Part shown: positions 1-8,287 of the stretch, one piece after another
Numbering within the stretch: position 1 is the stretch's first letter
Layout of the letters: each line of letters opens with the position of its first letter
Origin: Gordonia westfalica
GTDB lineage: Bacteria > Actinomycetota > Actinomycetes > Mycobacteriales > Mycobacteriaceae
Direction of reading: 5' to 3'
DNA: 17,153 nt
NCBI RefSeq assembly: GCF_900105725.1
Contig: NZ_FNLM01000022.1
Coordinates: 1-17,153 of the forward strand
Notes under the pieces: model-generated
The model's input: the letters and a program-made list of their open reading frames with translations, nothing else
The model's database searches: none
What the model was told of the DNA's origin: nothing
Position numbers and translations under genes: made by a program

Positions 1-33
1 AGGGCCTCCGATCCCGAAATGGGAGGTAGTTCA

Positions 34-643
34 ATGCCTGGACCTGCTCCGAAGCACCCGTCTGTGCGTGCTCGCCGCAACAACCCGAAGAAGGACTTCC
101 GGTCTCTGCGTCTGAGGGGCGTGAGGGCGCTACGCCTGAGTGGCCTCTGCTTCCGGATGTGAATGCGTCGGCGATGCTCGAGGTTGCTCGCGATCGTGTC
201 GCGTCACTCCAGGTGGAGTTGGAGGTGAGGACGATGGTCGCGCGAAGGGCCGGCTGCGGCGCGATCTGAACAAGAATGAACTGCTGGTGGCCCAGTTGCA
301 GTTGCAGATTGAGCAGGCCACTGATGCAGAGAAGGCGTTGTGGCGGATCTGTGGTCGACGCCTCAGGCGGTGATCTGGGAAGAGTCCCATACGCATCGTG
401 AGGTTGCGCAATATGTGCGGTGGAAGGTTCGTGCCGAGCAGGGCGACCTGAAGGCTGCTGCGGAGGCGCGGCAGTTGTCTGACCGTCTCGGGTTTGAATC
501 CGCTGGCGCTGATGCGTCTGCGGGCCGAGGTTGAGCATGTCGACGAGGTGGAGAACCGTGGCAAGCGCCGGCGGGAAACGTCGGTGCCGCAGCGGAAGAA
601 TCCTCCGAAGGATGATCCGCGCTCGAGTCTCTACGCCGTGTGA
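34..643 (+). CDS. Small terminase subunit, left copy (frame broken four times)
   Basis: This is probably the DNA-recognition subunit of the packaging terminase. ATG at 34 follows a strong ribosome site (GGGAGG, 21-26). The protein opens MPGPAPKHPSVRARRNN, a start style I know from actinophage small terminases. A helical, charged middle (about residues 45-105) and a basic, lysine/arginine-rich end follow. The reading frame is broken in this arm: compared with the right arm it lacks one C at 109, one G at 224-225 and one G at 342-343, and has one extra T in 493-495. With these repaired the protein is 203 residues and ends at TGA 641-643, three bases before the large terminase start. The errors are all in short homopolymer runs, so I read them as sequencing errors. 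The family call rests on the N-terminus and on its place directly before the large terminase. Confidence 0.72.
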
Positions 644-646
644 CCC

Positions 647-2298
647 GTGCTGCTGGTCGTTCCGGGTCCAGACCCGGAACCCTGGCCAACCCTGGGGCCG
701 CAGATATGCGATCTGATCGAGGATCGTGCGATCTATGGCCCGGGTTCGTTGCAGGGGGAGCCGTACGAGATTGACCCGGAGTTTCGGGCGTTCATCCATC
801 GTGCTTTCGAGGTGTTCCCGAAAGGTCATCCTTGGGAGGGACGTCGTCGGTTCAAACGGGTTGGACTGTCAGTCCGCAAGGGGTTGGCGAAGACAGAGAA
901 GCAGGCGCTCCTAGCGTTCTGTGAGCTTCATCCGGAGGGGCCGACCCGGTTTGACGGGTGGGATGCCTCGGGAATCCGGTGGGTAGGCCGGTGAACTCGC
1001 CGTACATTCCGATGTTGGCGGTGTCGGTGGAGCAGGTTGAGGAACTTGCTTACGGCGCTTTGAAGTACATCGTCGAAGAAGGCCCTGATGCGGACCTGTT
1101 CGATTCGACGTTGGATCGGATTGTGCGGCTGAATGATCACGGTCGTGCTGACGGCAAAGCGGTCGCATTGTCGAACAACCCAGGGTCTCGTGACGGCGCT
1201 CGTACGACGATGAACTGTTTCGATGAGCCGCACCGGCTGTATTTGCCGCGGCAGTTGAAGGCGCACCAGACGATGGATGCGAACCTGCCGAAACGTCCGC
1301 TGGATGATCCGTGGTCGTTGTATGTGGGGACTGCCGGTCAACCCGGTCAGGGTTCGGTGGCTGAAGAGATTCACATCGAGGCCACGCAGATCGCTGAAGG
1401 CAAAATTCAGCGTCCGGACTTGTTCTATCTGTATCGCACGGATGACGATCCCGAACGGGATCTGTCGGATAAGGACGAGCGGATTCGGGCGATCGCTGAG
1501 GCGACCGGCCCGATCGGCGAGTTCGGTCCGGGCCAGTTCGACGAGATCGCTTCGAAGTGGGATCGCCCTGGCGCCGATGGGCCGTATCTCGAGCGGGTGT
1601 GGTTGAACCGGTGGAAACGTCAGGGCGACCAGGCGTTTGACATGAAGAAGATCAAACCGGGTTTGTGCCGCTCAGGGGAGCGCATCCCTAAGGGCGGGTT
1701 CATCACTCTCGGTTTCGATGGCGCCCGGTTCCGTGACGCTACCGCGTTGGTGGCGACGAGCATCGACACCGGGTTGCAGGAGTTGCTGGGGTTGTGGGAA
1801 CGCCCCGACGATGACGACCTAGAAGACGACGGTTGGGAAGTCAACGAAGCTGAGGTGACCGCCGCCGTCGAGGACGCCATGACCCGGTATGCGGTGTGGA
1901 AGATGTACGCCGACCCCCCACACTGGACCGAAACGGTCGGCTCGTGGGCTGCGAAATGGCCTGACCGGGTGGAGGAGTGGTGGACCGCCCGAGTGAAGCC
2001 GATGGCGTACACGCTGCGCGAGTATCGGGAAGCCATCGACTCGGGGTCGATCACATTCGGTGGCGAACACAGCCACGAGGACTTTGTCAGGCACCTCGGA
2101 AACGCGGGCCGCAAGGAACTGAAGATCGTGGACGACGAGGGGAAACCCTTGGATGTCCTCCAGAAGCAAGATGGTCGGGCTGACCTCAAGTTTGATGCCG
2201 CGATGGCGTCGGTGCTGTCGTGGAAAGCCTGTCTGGACGCACGCAAGTCAGGGGCTCGACCGCCAAGGCCGGTCGGAATGCCACGTCGCATCTACTGA
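647..2298 (+). CDS. terL: Large terminase subunit (packaging ATPase and nuclease), left copy (one frameshift)
   Basis: This is the motor that cuts and pumps phage DNA into the prohead through the portal. The repaired protein is 550 residues. An ATPase domain comes first, with a Walker A-like SVRKGLAKTE (75-84) in the deviant form usual in terminases and a Walker B-like CFDEPHR (191-197). A nuclease-like domain follows, with acidic residues in GFDGARFRDAT (D358, D364), YADPPHW (D423) and KFDAAMA (D517). The frame is broken once: GGG at 970-972 should be GGGG, as in the mirror copy at 16164-16167. The piece after the break (to 2298) is otherwise open, including CCCCCC at 1914-1919, which is one base short in the right arm. 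I take GTG 647 as the start because the frame is open from there and it lies three bases after the small terminase stop, though I see no clear ribosome site. A large deletion is ruled out because both domains are present. Confidence 0.9.
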
Positions 2299-2310
2299 GA
2301 GGGGTGGTGC

Positions 2311-3668
2311 ATGATTCCGGTGACGCCGGCCGAATGGCTCCCCGTCCTCACAGCCCGTTTGGATGCTGCGCAGCCGCGAATCAGTCTGCTGCGTCGCTAC
2401 GTTGACGGCGACGCCCCGCTCCCTGAGATGGGTAAGAATGTGCGGGCGTCGTGGCAGCGTTTTCAGCGGCAGTCGCGCGTCAACCTGGCGACGAAGATCT
2501 CGTCATCCTTGGCGGAGCGGCTGATCCCCAACGGTATTGATGTTGGCTCCAACACCGACAGTGATGTGGTGGCTGCGGCGCAAAGGATCTGGCGCGATAA
2601 CCGCATCAAAGGTGTGGTCGCTAAGGAAGCCACCCATCACATGCTGAATTACGCCACCAGCTACATGACTGCATGGGTCGGGGACAATGGGCACGCCGTC
2701 ATCACGGCGGACTCACCGGAAATGATGTACGCGGCGACTGACCCGTTGCAGCCGTGGAAGGCGCGCGCCGCGATCCGTTGGTGGCGTGACTCGGATGCGG
2801 AAACAGACTTTGCGATCGTGTGGTGTCAGATCGGCTGGCAGCTGTTCAGCCGTTCGGTGTGGGTAAACCCTGCGAGGTGGTGGAGCGGCGCATCCGCAAC
2901 AACCGTGCCAGTTCGGATCAGTGGGATGCGGCGACAGAGTTCGTCATCACCGGCGAGGGGCCGCCGGTGGTGGTGTTGAACAACCCGCTCGGAATGGGTG
3001 AGTTCGAACCCCATCTCGACACCATCACCCGCATCAACGCGGGAATCCTCGAGCGTCGTGTGACATCAGCGATGCAGGCGTGGCGTCAGCGCGCCCTCAC
3101 GGGAGGTCTGCCACAGAAGGACGCCGAAGGCAACGACATCGATTGGGCGTCGGTGTTCGAGCCGGCGCCTGGTGCGTTGTGGGACATCCCTGCTGGTATC
3201 GAGTTGTGGGAGTCCGATGCCACCGATATTAGGCCTCTTCTGGAGGGTGTGAAGGATGACTTGCGGGAGCTGTCGGAGATGTCGGCCACCCCGTTCCCCG
3301 CGCTGCTTCCGGGTTCTCAGAATCAGTCGGCTACCGGCTCTGCTGCGATGAAGGAAGCGTTGATCCTGAAGGCGCGTGACCGACTTGACGTGGTTGATAC
3401 GGGCTTGTCGGCGATCATCTCGAAAGCTTTGCGTATCGAGGGGTTTGAGACCGAGGAGACGATCTCCTTGTCGTGGGAACCGCCGGATCACGTGTCGCTG
3501 TCGGAGAAGTATGACGCCGCGGTGAAGGCGAAGGGTGCGGGGGAGTCATGGAAGTCGATTGCCCGCAACATTCTTGGCTACTCGCCGGAGCAGATCGAGC
3601 AGGATGCCTTAGATCTGGCTGACGAGCAGCTGATGAGTTTCGTGGACAACGCGAATGCCCGAGTCTGA
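2311..3668 (+). CDS. Portal protein, SPP1 gp6-like, left copy (one frameshift)
   Basis: Portal proteins form the dodecameric ring at one capsid vertex through which DNA enters and leaves. ATG 2311 follows GAGAGGGG with good spacing and lies 12 bases after the terminase stop. The intact mirror copy is 452 residues, a normal size for gp6-type portals. It shows an N-terminal helical part (LLRRYVDGD about 26-34), a central wing/stem, and a late segment rich in portal-like features (ALLPGSQNQSATGSAAMKEA, then a paired-helix region with SWEPPDHVSLSEKYDAA). Here one C is missing at 2873 (TGCGAGG against TGCCGAGG in the mirror copy), so the left frame splits into a piece ending about 2979 and one reaching 3668. 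The end overlaps the next gene by 14 bases, as is common for portal and MuF pairs. The family call rests on recognisable segments and context. Confidence 0.87.
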
Positions 3669-4419
3669 TCGCCTTCTGATCGGCTACCAACAGGCCGTTG
3701 CGGACGTCCGCGCGCGGGTGATGAACTACGCCAACGCAATCTGGGGTGGGCTTCCCGCGTTCCGTGATGCTCAGGCAGAGAGGCTGATTGCCCGACTGGT
3801 GCCGATGGTGACGGCGGGACAACTTCAAGTCGCGAATCTGACGTCCAGTTATATTGCCCGTGCTGTATCAGGTGGAGTTCCGCTTCCAGTGGATCGAGAC
3901 GGGGTTACCCGTGGCCGTGGGGTGGACCCCGAACTGTTGTACCGGAGGCCTTTTGAGCAGGTATGGGCCGACCTTTCCGAATCCGCACCGCTGGATGCGG
4001 CAGTCGCGGCCGGGGCCACACGGTTGATGCATCTGGTGGCGACGGACATGCAGATGGCGAAGGTACGGCAGGCCGACGCGTCCCTCCAGGCTGCTGGAGT
4101 CAAGGCGTACCGGCGGGTGCTGAACGGCCCCAAGAACTGTGCTCTCTGTGTCATCGCCTCTACTCAGCGCTATCACGTTGGTGACCTGTCGCCCATACAC
4201 CCTGGATGTGACTGTTCGGTCGCTCCCGTGAAGTCGGATTGGAACGGCGACCGGGTGATCGATCCGGATCTACTCGAGGACACACACAAGCAGGTGCGGG
4301 AACTTACCGGCGCCGACAATCGCGCCGCCCACGACTACCAGAAACTTCTCCTGGTCCGCGACCACGGAGAGATCGGCCCCGTCCTCACATGGCGGGACCA
4401 GAACTTCAAAGCCGCCTAG
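3655..4419 (+). CDS. MuF-like minor head protein (head morphogenesis), left copy
   Basis: MuF-type proteins are minor capsid components, placed beside the portal, that help head assembly or are carried inside the virion. This 254-residue protein is intact in both arms. Its best mark is a cysteine/histidine cluster: C162-x2-C165, then HPGCDC with H182, C185 and C187, which resembles the metal-binding C-terminal motif of MuF proteins. The first 150 residues are mostly helical and lack recognisable motifs. ATG 3655 lies inside the portal end (14-base overlap), which suggests translational coupling. I see no toxin or enzyme domain fused to the C-terminus, unlike some long MuF proteins. The class is fairly secure from the motif and position; the exact role in assembly is inferred. 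Confidence 0.85.
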   Translation: MPESDRLLIGYQQAVADVRARVMNYANAIWGGLPAFRDAQAERLIARLVPMVTAGQLQVANLTSSYIARAVSGGVPLPVDRDGVTRGRGVDPELLYRRPFEQVWADLSESAPLDAAVAAGATRLMHLVATDMQMAKVRQADASLQAAGVKAYRRVLNGPKNCALCVIASTQRYHVGDLSPIHPGCDCSVAPVKSDWNGDRVIDPDLLEDTHKQVRELTGADNRAAHDYQKLLLVRDHGEIGPVLTWRDQNFKAA

Positions 4420-4494
4420 AGCTTCCCTCGCACACCAGTGCGGGGATTTTGAGCGCCGCAACGGCGCACCATCCGACGAAACGTCAGGAGCAAC
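4420..4494 (+). promoter_or_regulatory. Spacer with small hairpin before scaffold gene
   Basis: The 75-base gap between the MuF-like and scaffold genes holds a perfect 6-bp stem, GCGCCG (4453-4458) with CGGCGC (4462-4467) and a CAA loop. It is followed by the ribosome site AGGAG at about 4485-4489. No T-run follows the stem, so a full terminator is unlikely; it may tune expression of scaffold and capsid, which are needed in bulk. The same element is mirrored at 12643-12717 (stem 12670-12684). Confidence 0.4.
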
Positions 4495-5075
4495 ATGCCC
4501 GAGGAAACTGCTGCCGCCGAAACGGTTGACCAGCAAGACGACCGACCGCCGAGGTTGAGACCACCGACAGTGAGCCCACGCTCAGTGTGGAGGATCTCAT
4601 CGCTGAACGCGACAAGTGGAAGTCGCTGTCTCGCGAGAACGAGAAGGGCCGGAAGGCGAACGCCGACAAGGCCCGCAAGTACGACGAACTGCTGGCGCAG
4701 AAGGAACGCGACGAGCAGACCTGGCAGGAGCGGGCCGAAAAGGCCGAAGCTGCCCTCGCTGCAAACACGAAGCAGCGGGAACGCGACAACCTCGCCAAGA
4801 AGATCGTGGAAGGCACCGATGTGCCCGCGGATCTACTCGTCGGTGACACCGAGGAGGAGATGCGCGCCCATCTCGACCGCCTGCAATCGTTCCGCGGACC
4901 CAAGCAGACCGTACCGCCCGCTGCCCCGGCATCGGTGGTTGCCAATGCCGATGCGGCGCCGGCGAACAAGGTGCAGCAGCTCACTCAGGCAGACCTGAAG
5001 AACATGTCCCCAGCCCAGATTCGCGACGCTGACGCCAAAGGCCAGCTCGACGAACTCAAGGGCATCCGAAAGTAA
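4495..5075 (+). CDS. Scaffolding protein, left copy (one frameshift)
   Basis: Scaffold proteins guide capsid subunits into a closed shell and then leave. The intact mirror copy gives 193 residues. It has an acidic, Glu/Thr-rich N-terminus, a long highly charged helix likely to form a coiled coil (about 33-105), an Ala/Pro linker (about 136-157), and a short C-terminal helix with LTQADLKNMSPAQIRDAD and DELKG. The last segment resembles the capsid-binding tail common to such scaffolds. In this arm one C is missing in the run at 4542-4543 (CC against CCC), which puts residues after about 16 out of frame until the ORF resumes from 4587. The start ATG 4495 has AGGAG about six bases upstream. The gene lies right before the capsid gene, the usual place, and its stop overlaps the capsid ribosome site. 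No catalytic residues are seen, so a protease is unlikely. Confidence 0.83.
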
Positions 5076-5084
5076 GGAGCCATC

Positions 5085-5909
5085 ATGGCCATCACCCATT
5101 TCATTCCCGAACTGTGGGCGGCGAACATCACCCAGGCGTGGGACGCCGAGAAGGTGTTCGCCGCTCTGCTCGACCGCCAGTACGAAGGCGTCGCGACAAA
5201 GGGCAACACCGTCCACATCCCCGGTGTCGTCGCACCCGCGATCAAGGACTACAAGGCCAACAACCGCACCACGTCGGCTGACGCCATCACCGACACCGGC
5301 GTCGACCTCCTGATCGACCAGGAGAAGAACTTCGACTTCAAGGTCGACGACATCGACGCCGCCCAGTCTGCGGGCAGCCTGGCCCCGTACACCGACGCCG
5401 CCGGAAAGGCGCTCGTCGATGACGCGGACAAGTTCATCGCCACCATGCTCGCCGCCGGAGCCACCAACCTGTCGGGCTCCGCTCCGGACACCGGGAACAA
5501 GGCATTCGACCTCGTCAAGGCTGCTCGTGTGGCCCTGAACAAGAAGAACGCCCCCGCCTCCGGCCGAGTTCTCGTGTGCAACGCCGACTTCGAAGGTCTG
5601 CTCCTCGGCGCGGATTCGAAGCTCACCAGCTTCGATGTGTCCGGCGACAACAACGGCCTCCGCAACGGCACCATCGGCTCCCTCCTCGGGTTCCGTGTGC
5701 TGTCGTCGAACAACCTGCCCAACAACTCCACCCCCGGCTTCGTGGCGTTCCACCCGGAGGCCGCGGCCTACGTGTCGCAGCTCGATAAGGTGGAGGCCCT
5801 GCGCGCCGACAACAGCTTCGCCGACCGGCTGCGCGGCCTGCACGTGTACGGCGGCAAGGTTGTCCGTCCGGACGGCGTCGTCAAGTTCGGAATGACTTCG
5901 GGTAGCTGA
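5085..5909 (+). CDS. Major capsid protein, left copy
   Basis: This is the main shell protein, 274 residues and intact in both arms. ATG 5085 has AAGGAG shortly upstream, overlapping the scaffold stop. The protein starts with FIPELWAANI and contains TKGNTVHIPGV, DLLIDQEKNFDFKVDDID and NNRTTSADAITDTGVDL. These are features of the small HK97-fold coat proteins (P22-coat-like group) that I recognise from actinophages with MuF-type head modules. It has no N-terminal delta domain with a cleavage site, which fits the separate scaffold. It ends MTSGS, and its last 15 bases are identical to the end of the tail-tube gene. Position after the scaffold and the strong ribosome site agree with a highly expressed gene. 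The assignment is fairly secure; the exact coat subfamily is not. Confidence 0.88.
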   Translation: MAITHFIPELWAANITQAWDAEKVFAALLDRQYEGVATKGNTVHIPGVVAPAIKDYKANNRTTSADAITDTGVDLLIDQEKNFDFKVDDIDAAQSAGSLAPYTDAAGKALVDDADKFIATMLAAGATNLSGSAPDTGNKAFDLVKAARVALNKKNAPASGRVLVCNADFEGLLLGADSKLTSFDVSGDNNGLRNGTIGSLLGFRVLSSNNLPNNSTPGFVAFHPEAAAYVSQLDKVEALRADNSFADRLRGLHVYGGKVVRPDGVVKFGMTSGS

Positions 5910-5914
5910 TCCAG

Positions 5915-6483
5915 GTGTCTCTTCCTCCCTTGCTGTTCGTGACGACGTGATCGCCGTGGCGCAAAGGGACCTGACCGAACCTGAGCACGCGTCGGTGTAT
6001 CAACTGTTGGATGCGGCATCGGACCAGTTCCGTGCCGCATCCCAACAGCAGTTCACCCCCGGCGAGTCGACGGTGCGGTTGAAGGTGAATGGTGGGCGGG
6101 TCCGTCTGGACCAGTTGCCAGTCACAGGGGTGACGTCTGTGACCGATGACGCGGGAAACTCTGTGGACTACACCCGAAATGGGATGTGGTTGACCGTCGG
6201 ATGTGATTCTTCACGGTTCCTCACTGTCACATACTCGCATGGCGGAGAAGTGCCGCCGCGTGTGAAGAATGCGGTCGCCGAAATGGTGATCCGCGCTCTT
6301 GTGACGCCGGAGGAAGTGATGGCCGGAGCCCGGTCGCTGACCGACTCCGCAGGTCCGATCTCGCAGACCACTGCATGGTCGGTCCGAGCGCCGAACTCGG
6401 GTTTGCAGATGTCCGAGTCGGACCTGAAGTTGGCGGCATCGTTTCGCTGGCAGGGAGGGCAAGTCATTGTCCAGGCACCGTAG
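5915..6483 (+). CDS. Head-tail adaptor (connector), left copy (one frameshift)
   Basis: This protein likely docks under the portal to begin the neck. The intact mirror copy starts at GTG and gives 189 residues: an N-terminal helical region (DDVIAVAQRDLTEPEHASVY), a beta-rich middle (QFTPGESTVRLKV, RLDQLPVTGVTSVTDD) and a C-terminal helical part ending QGGQVIVQAP. The pattern of DxxRLDxxPVTxVTSVTDD is typical of gp6/gp15-type adaptors and also of many actinophage neck proteins. In this arm CCC at 5927-5929 should be CCCC, so from GTG 5915 the frame hits a stop soon and only the part from 5947 remains open to 6483. It starts five bases after the capsid stop and overlaps the next gene. The role is inferred from fold-like pattern and order. 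Confidence 0.75.
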
Positions 6484-6829
6484 GGGAATACCCGCCGTCT
6501 TCGACGTAGAACACCTGCCGTTCAACGGAACCGGCGCCGACGACTACGGCAACGATGTCGAGTCCTGGGGCGAACCGGACCCGCGGAAGTTCGTGACGTT
6601 CATCGACCCACAAAGCGATGAACTAGATCTCCCGGGGCACATCCGGGACTCCGTTGACGTGGGAATCATCGTCCTCCCCGATTTCGGTCCGGTGTCACCA
6701 CGTGACAGGGAAGTCATCGACGGAACTGTCTATGACGTTGTCGGCCAACCCAAGGACTACACCAGGATTCCGTCTCTCACGGGCGGCGGTTGCTACGTCG
6801 TAACTCTGAAGGTGGTGAAGTCGTCGTGA
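6467..6829 (+). CDS. Head-tail stopper-like protein, left copy
   Basis: This is a 120-residue protein, intact in both arms. I chose TTG 6467 because GGGAGGG lies about eight bases before it and the frame is open from there; the first residues would be MSRHRRG. It overlaps the adaptor by 17 bases. A middle of short beta stretches (KFVTFIDPQ, VGIIVLPDFGPV, REVIDGTVYDVVGQP) and the position as second neck gene fit a stopper (SPP1 gp16-like), which closes the channel after packaging. I do not recognise a signature motif, so the function comes from order and size. Confidence 0.65.
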   Translation: MSRHRRGIPAVFDVEHLPFNGTGADDYGNDVESWGEPDPRKFVTFIDPQSDELDLPGHIRDSVDVGIIVLPDFGPVSPRDREVIDGTVYDVVGQPKDYTRIPSLTGGGCYVVTLKVVKSS

Positions 6830-7083
6830 GAATCGAGTGGAATCAGAAGGCGTTCAAGGACGTCCGATACGGTCGGACGTCCGACATCATCAGCGAGCTC
6901 GAGGGTCATGCTGAGCGCATTGCTGACGATGCGAGCGCTATGGGCGAGGGCACGTACGCGGTGGGTTCACGGGCAGGCATGGCACGTCCCCAGGGCCGTT
7001 GGCGTGCCTCTGTCGTCACCGCCGACTACAAGGCGCAACGCGACAATGCCCGCAACAACACGATCCTCAGGGCTCTCGGATAA
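6826..7083 (+). CDS. Small HK97 gp10-like neck/tail completion protein, left copy
   Basis: GTG 6826 is preferred over TTG 6790: GAAGGTGG lies just upstream at good spacing, and the start overlaps the previous stop (TGA 6827-6829) in the GTGA arrangement typical of coupled genes. The product is 85 residues, MRIEWNQKAFKDVRYG onward, with a helix (SELEGHAERIADDASA) followed by YAVGSRAGMARPQGRWRASVVTAD. The segment GRWRASVVTAD matches the style of gp10-like or minor tail completion proteins that join tail to head. The order stopper, gp10-like, terminator is standard. The function is inferred from order and the short motif. Confidence 0.62.
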   Translation: MRIEWNQKAFKDVRYGRTSDIISELEGHAERIADDASAMGEGTYAVGSRAGMARPQGRWRASVVTADYKAQRDNARNNTILRALG

Positions 7084-7086
7084 CTG

Positions 7087-7470
7087 ATGTCGACACCCAC
7101 GCTGGCGGCGCTCTCCATCTGCCGAGCGGCGCTGCCTGGAGTGAAGTTCTCCACGACCGTCTCAGAAGACCCTGCCCGATTCGGGAGGGTTTCTCGTATC
7201 GGCGGCCCACGGGATCGCTCACTGGATCGCGCTCGCATCCTTGTCGAACTGTACGGCTCAACCCCCAAGGGCAGCCCGGACACGGCGTGGACTGAGCAAT
7301 CGATCGGAACCATCGCGGACGGATTCCAGGCTGCATCCTCGGGCGGCCCATGGGCAGGCCTGTGGGTAACCGACTGGGTCATGAACAGCCTGGCCGACTA
7401 TCCCAACCCGGACTATGAAAAGCATTCCCGGTTCCAGTTCACCGGGACACTCTTCGTGCTCCGAACCTAA
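7087..7470 (+). CDS. Tail terminator-like protein, left copy
   Basis: This is a 127-residue protein from ATG 7087, three bases after the previous stop, and intact in both arms. The size, place just before the tail tube, and alternating beta/helix pattern (RARILVELYGSTP, ..DTAWTEQSIGTIADGF, ending RFQFTGTLFVLRT) fit a tail terminator that caps the tube and joins it to the neck. A C-terminal beta strand of the form FQFTGTLFVL is common in this family. I see no catalytic residues. The function is inferred mainly from position. Confidence 0.62.
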   Translation: MSTPTLAALSICRAALPGVKFSTTVSEDPARFGRVSRIGGPRDRSLDRARILVELYGSTPKGSPDTAWTEQSIGTIADGFQAASSGGPWAGLWVTDWVMNSLADYPNPDYEKHSRFQFTGTLFVLRT

Positions 7471-7532
7471 AGTCTCCTAACTGAATAACCCTTTCGCGGC
7501 TCCTGGTCACCTCGCCTGAAAGGGGCAAAACA
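7471..7532 (+). promoter_or_regulatory. Leader of the tail-tube gene
   Basis: This 62-base gap contains CGCGGCTCCTGGTCA (7495-7509), whose reverse complement occurs after the gene at 8203-8217, and an AAAGGGG ribosome site (about 7518-7525) before ATG 7533. I see no clear -10/-35 promoter. It is the largest gap before a tail gene, so separate control of tail-tube expression is possible. Confidence 0.4.
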
Positions 7533-8126
7533 ATGGCAGTCGAACACTCTTACGTGGCGCAGTCGCTCGACGGCGGCGTCTACTGGCGGGCACCTCTGGG
7601 TACCACGCTTCCCACCGCTCCGGTCGAGTCGCCGGAAGACCTGAACGCCGCGTTCGAGGACCACGGAACCGCGGCGGTCGACGGCCTGTCGGTCGGCATC
7701 ACCCGCACCTCGAACACCGTCAAGGACTTCGACGGTGGCGACTACGTCGATGTGCAGACCGAGTACGGCACCAGCTTCAAGATCAAGCTGCTCGACGTCG
7801 ACCTGCCGTCGGTGAAGCGGACCGTCGCAGGTGACGACAACGTCACCCTCATCCCCGCTGCCGGCGGCAAGGGGCAGCGCTACCACGTCCGCCACAACTC
7901 GTCGCAGCTTCCGCTGTCGGCCCACGTGTTCGCCACGAAGTGCGGCAAGAAGTTCAAGACGTACGTCGTGGAGAAGGGCCGCGTCTCGGAGATCGCGGAG
8001 TGGAAGGACGAGTCGCAGGACGCGTCGGGCGTGGAGTTGACGATCCGAGCGTTCCGCAACTCCAACGGCGACTACGTCGACGAGTTCGGCGACGTGGACG
8101 GCATCGCCGCCACTTCGGGTAGCTGA
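7533..8126 (+). CDS. Major tail (tube) protein, left copy
   Basis: This is the main subunit of the tail tube, 197 residues, intact in both arms. It opens MAVEHSYVAQSLDGGVYWRAPLGTTLPT, with GGVYWRAPLGT and the following PVESPEDLNAAF being usual for actinophage tail-tube proteins. The middle is beta-rich (VDGLSVGITRTSNTVKDFDGGDYVDVQ, FKIKLLDVD) and the C-terminal half carries a further beta-rich stretch (KKFKTYVVEKGRVSEI, GVELTIRAF). It ends ATSGS at 8124-8126. A perfect hairpin follows at once, as expected for a highly expressed structural gene. No frameshift site is seen. The call is well supported by motif style and order. Confidence 0.86.
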   Translation: MAVEHSYVAQSLDGGVYWRAPLGTTLPTAPVESPEDLNAAFEDHGTAAVDGLSVGITRTSNTVKDFDGGDYVDVQTEYGTSFKIKLLDVDLPSVKRTVAGDDNVTLIPAAGGKGQRYHVRHNSSQLPLSAHVFATKCGKKFKTYVVEKGRVSEIAEWKDESQDASGVELTIRAFRNSNGDYVDEFGDVDGIAATSGS

Positions 8127-8133
8127 CCCGTCT

Positions 8134-8164
8134 TGCCCGGGGAGGTATCTAGCCTCCCCGGGCA
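8134..8164 (+). terminator. Perfect 12-bp hairpin after tail-tube gene
   Basis: TGCCCGGGGAGG (8134-8145) and CCTCCCCGGGCA (8153-8164) pair perfectly around a 7-base loop (TATCTAG). It starts seven bases after the tail-tube stop. No T-run follows, which is common for terminators in GC-rich actinobacteria, but that leaves read-through possible. It would give strong tail-tube expression with reduced expression of the following gene. Confidence 0.75.
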
Positions 8165-8172
8165 CACAATCT

Positions 8173-8246
8173 CGGCCTGGCGAAGGGGTGTCATGTTGTC
8201 CCTGACCAGGAGCCGCGTCCTTTTGCCAGGCCGGGGCTGCTCCTGG
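8173..8246 (+). promoter_or_regulatory. Competing hairpins in the tail-tube/chaperone gap
   Basis: CGGCCTGGC (8173-8181) pairs with GCCAGGCCG (8225-8233) and the stem extends inward through AAGG/CCTT with two G-T wobbles. CCAGGAGC (8206-8213), in the loop of that stem, pairs with GCTCCTGG (8239-8246). The two stems cross each other, so they would form a pseudoknot or compete. Together with the terminator at 8134-8164 this resembles an attenuator layout. It is a sequence-level prediction only. Confidence 0.45.
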
Positions 8247-8287
8247 TTGAAGTTCTATCCCAATGTTGAAAGGTTCCTGGTCAAACC

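Noticed and set aside
34..643. HNH endonuclease next to the terminase
   Set aside because: The rebuilt 203-residue protein has no HNH His-Asn-His pattern or zinc cysteines; it fits a small terminase better.
2873..2873. Programmed frameshift in the portal gene
   Set aside because: The mirror copy is intact with one more base in the same run, and portal genes are not known to need frameshifting.
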